Assembly: GCA_965229345.1 (NCBI GenBank)
Contig: OZ245872.1
Span: 2,294,001 to 2,358,000 of the forward strand
Origin: PBB1 sp965229345
GTDB taxonomy: Bacteria > Pseudomonadota > Gammaproteobacteria > Burkholderiales > Burkholderiaceae_C
Direction: 5' to 3'
DNA: 64,000 nucleotides
Shown here: piece after piece, positions 63,172 through 64,000 of the stretch
Numbering within the stretch: position 1 is the first letter of the stretch
Layout: every line of letters starts with the position of its first letter
Program-made: the position numbers and the translations under genes
Notes under the pieces: generated by a model
The model's input: only the letters and a program-made list of their open reading frames with translations
Databases searched by the model: none
Told to the model about the DNA's origin: nothing

Positions 63172-64000
63172 TTGAACACGATGGCTGTCGTCCTGGAGCG
63201 ACCTGAGCAGTTGGTGCTCAGCCGTTTGAACCTGACTGACGCAACCGACGAAGACGTGACGGTGGACATCGAGTGGAGCGGCATCAGCACCGGCACGGAG
63301 CGTCTGCTCTGGTCAGGCCGGATGCCGGCTTTCCCAGGCATGGGGTATCCCTTGGTGCCCGGATACGAATCCGTCGGACGCGTGGCAACGGCCGGCTCAC
63401 TGTCGGGTCGCCAGGTGGGCGAGCGTGTGTTTGTGCCGGGTGCAAAGTGCTTCGGCGACGTGCGTGGATTGTTCGGCGGCGCGGCGGCCCGCGTGGTGCT
63501 TCCGGGCGCACGCACGATTCCGTTTGCGGAGACGCTGGCAGAGCAGGGCGTCTTGCTGGCGCTGGCGGCAACCGCCTACCACGCACATTCGATGAAGGGG
63601 CTGACCCAGCCCGATCTGATCGTCGGCCATGGGGTGCTCGGTCGAATGATCGCTCGGCTGGCGGTGGTGGCGGGCGGCTCGCCCACGGTGTGGGAAACCA
63701 ACCCAGCGCGCCGCGACGGTGCCAGCGGCTACGAAGTGATCGATCCGGCAACCGACTCGCGCCGCGACTACCGCTGCATCTGCGACGTCAGCGGTGACTC
63801 GTCGCTGCTCGATACCTTGATCTCCCGCCTCGCACCTGGCGGTGAAGTGGTGCTGGCCGGCTTCTACGACGAGCCGCTGTCCTTCGTGTTCCCACCGGCC
63901 TTCATGCGCGAAGCCCGCATCCGTATCGCAGCGCAATGGCTGCCGAGCGATCTGGTCGCGGTGAAGGAATTGGCCGAATCCGGCCGGCTGTCACTCGACG
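63172..64000 (+). CDS. bchC: bacteriochlorophyllide a dehydrogenase BchC, C-terminus cut by window edge
   Basis: Oxidises the 3-hydroxyethyl group of the chlorin to acetyl late in bacteriochlorophyll a synthesis. 276 residues are visible of about 310. It reads AVVLERPEQLVLSRLNLTDA, DIEWSGISTGTERLLWSGRM, PGYESVGRVATAGSLSGRQV, QPDLIVGHGVLGRMIARLAV. It is a medium-chain dehydrogenase relative. The start is placed at TTG 63172, which has GGGAGG 5 nt upstream and gives an MNTMAVVLE-type N-terminus; ATG 63181 is an alternative with poorer spacing. bchX would be expected next, outside the window. Confidence 0.93.
   Translation, partial: MNTMAVVLERPEQLVLSRLNLTDATDEDVTVDIEWSGISTGTERLLWSGRMPAFPGMGYPLVPGYESVGRVATAGSLSGRQVGERVFVPGAKCFGDVRGLFGGAAARVVLPGARTIPFAETLAEQGVLLALAATAYHAHSMKGLTQPDLIVGHGVLGRMIARLAVVAGGSPTVWETNPARRDGASGYEVIDPATDSRRDYRCICDVSGDSSLLDTLISRLAPGGEVVLAGFYDEPLSFVFPPAFMREARIRIAAQWLPSDLVAVKELAESGRLSLD

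Overview
The window comes from a GC-rich purple phototrophic betaproteobacterium. The evidence is the bacteriochlorophyll and carotenoid genes (bchI, bchD, bchO, crtE, crtF, bchC), a rrn operon with the tRNA-Ile(GAT)/tRNA-Ala(TGC) spacer, a PEP-CTERM protein, and gene content like the Rubrivivax/Leptothrix group of Burkholderiales. The exact species is not determined here. No insertion sequence, prophage or CRISPR array was seen.

Layout. 1-4.0 kb: 3' part of ilvD (minus), a divergent LysR regulator, lgt and dnaQ. 4.06-9.96 kb: tRNA-Val(CAC) followed by a complete rrn operon (16S, tRNA-Ile, tRNA-Ala, 23S, 5S) with promoters, boxA sites, processing stems and a terminator. 10.0-15.1 kb: an XRE-cupin regulator divergent from a four-gene set, a GlnT/GmaS-type glutamine synthetase homologue plus three separate glutamate-synthase-like subunits. 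15.2-17.5 kb: panE-like and patatin-like genes.

17.5-27.8 kb is the most interesting part and looks like a copper/thiol stress regulon. It holds a TonB-dependent receptor with a His-rich exported protein, a periplasmic thioredoxin-like protein with CcdA, a Na+/H+ antiporter, and two adjacent bufferin operons (BufA1-BufB1-BufC1-DoxX and BufA2-BufB2-BufC2: Cys-rich RiPP precursor, MNIO/DUF692 modifying enzyme, DUF2063 partner). Four transcription units here share an ECF-sigma-like promoter, GTAA(G/C)-N16/17-CGACC. A sensor kinase further along (31.6-34.7 kb) has an ethylene-receptor-type membrane domain that keeps all the Cu(I)/ethylene-site residues checked, so a second copper-linked element lies 4 kb away.

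27.9-45.7 kb: a chemoreceptor with a sigma-28-like promoter, an exported dienelactone hydrolase, the hybrid kinase and a single-domain response regulator. These are followed by a flavin-enzyme catabolic region (HMG-CoA-lyase-like, two flavin reductases, a luciferase-like monooxygenase, an aldehyde dehydrogenase, an old yellow enzyme, an HpaB-like hydroxylase, an isochorismatase-family hydrolase) with XRE-cupin and TetR regulators.

45.7-49.4 kb: a four-gene operon with a MoxR-type AAA+ ATPase and a VWA/metallopeptidase-like protein, divergent from bchIDO (Mg-chelatase AAA+ and VWA subunits plus BchO). 53.6-60.7 kb: a complete ccmABCDEFGHI operon on the minus strand that splits the photosynthesis genes. 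60.9-64 kb: crtE-crtF-bchC, the start of the classical crtEF-bchCXYZ-puf superoperon, with TGT-N12-ACA (PpsR/CrtJ-type) sites upstream of crtE and bchC. bchC runs off the right edge.
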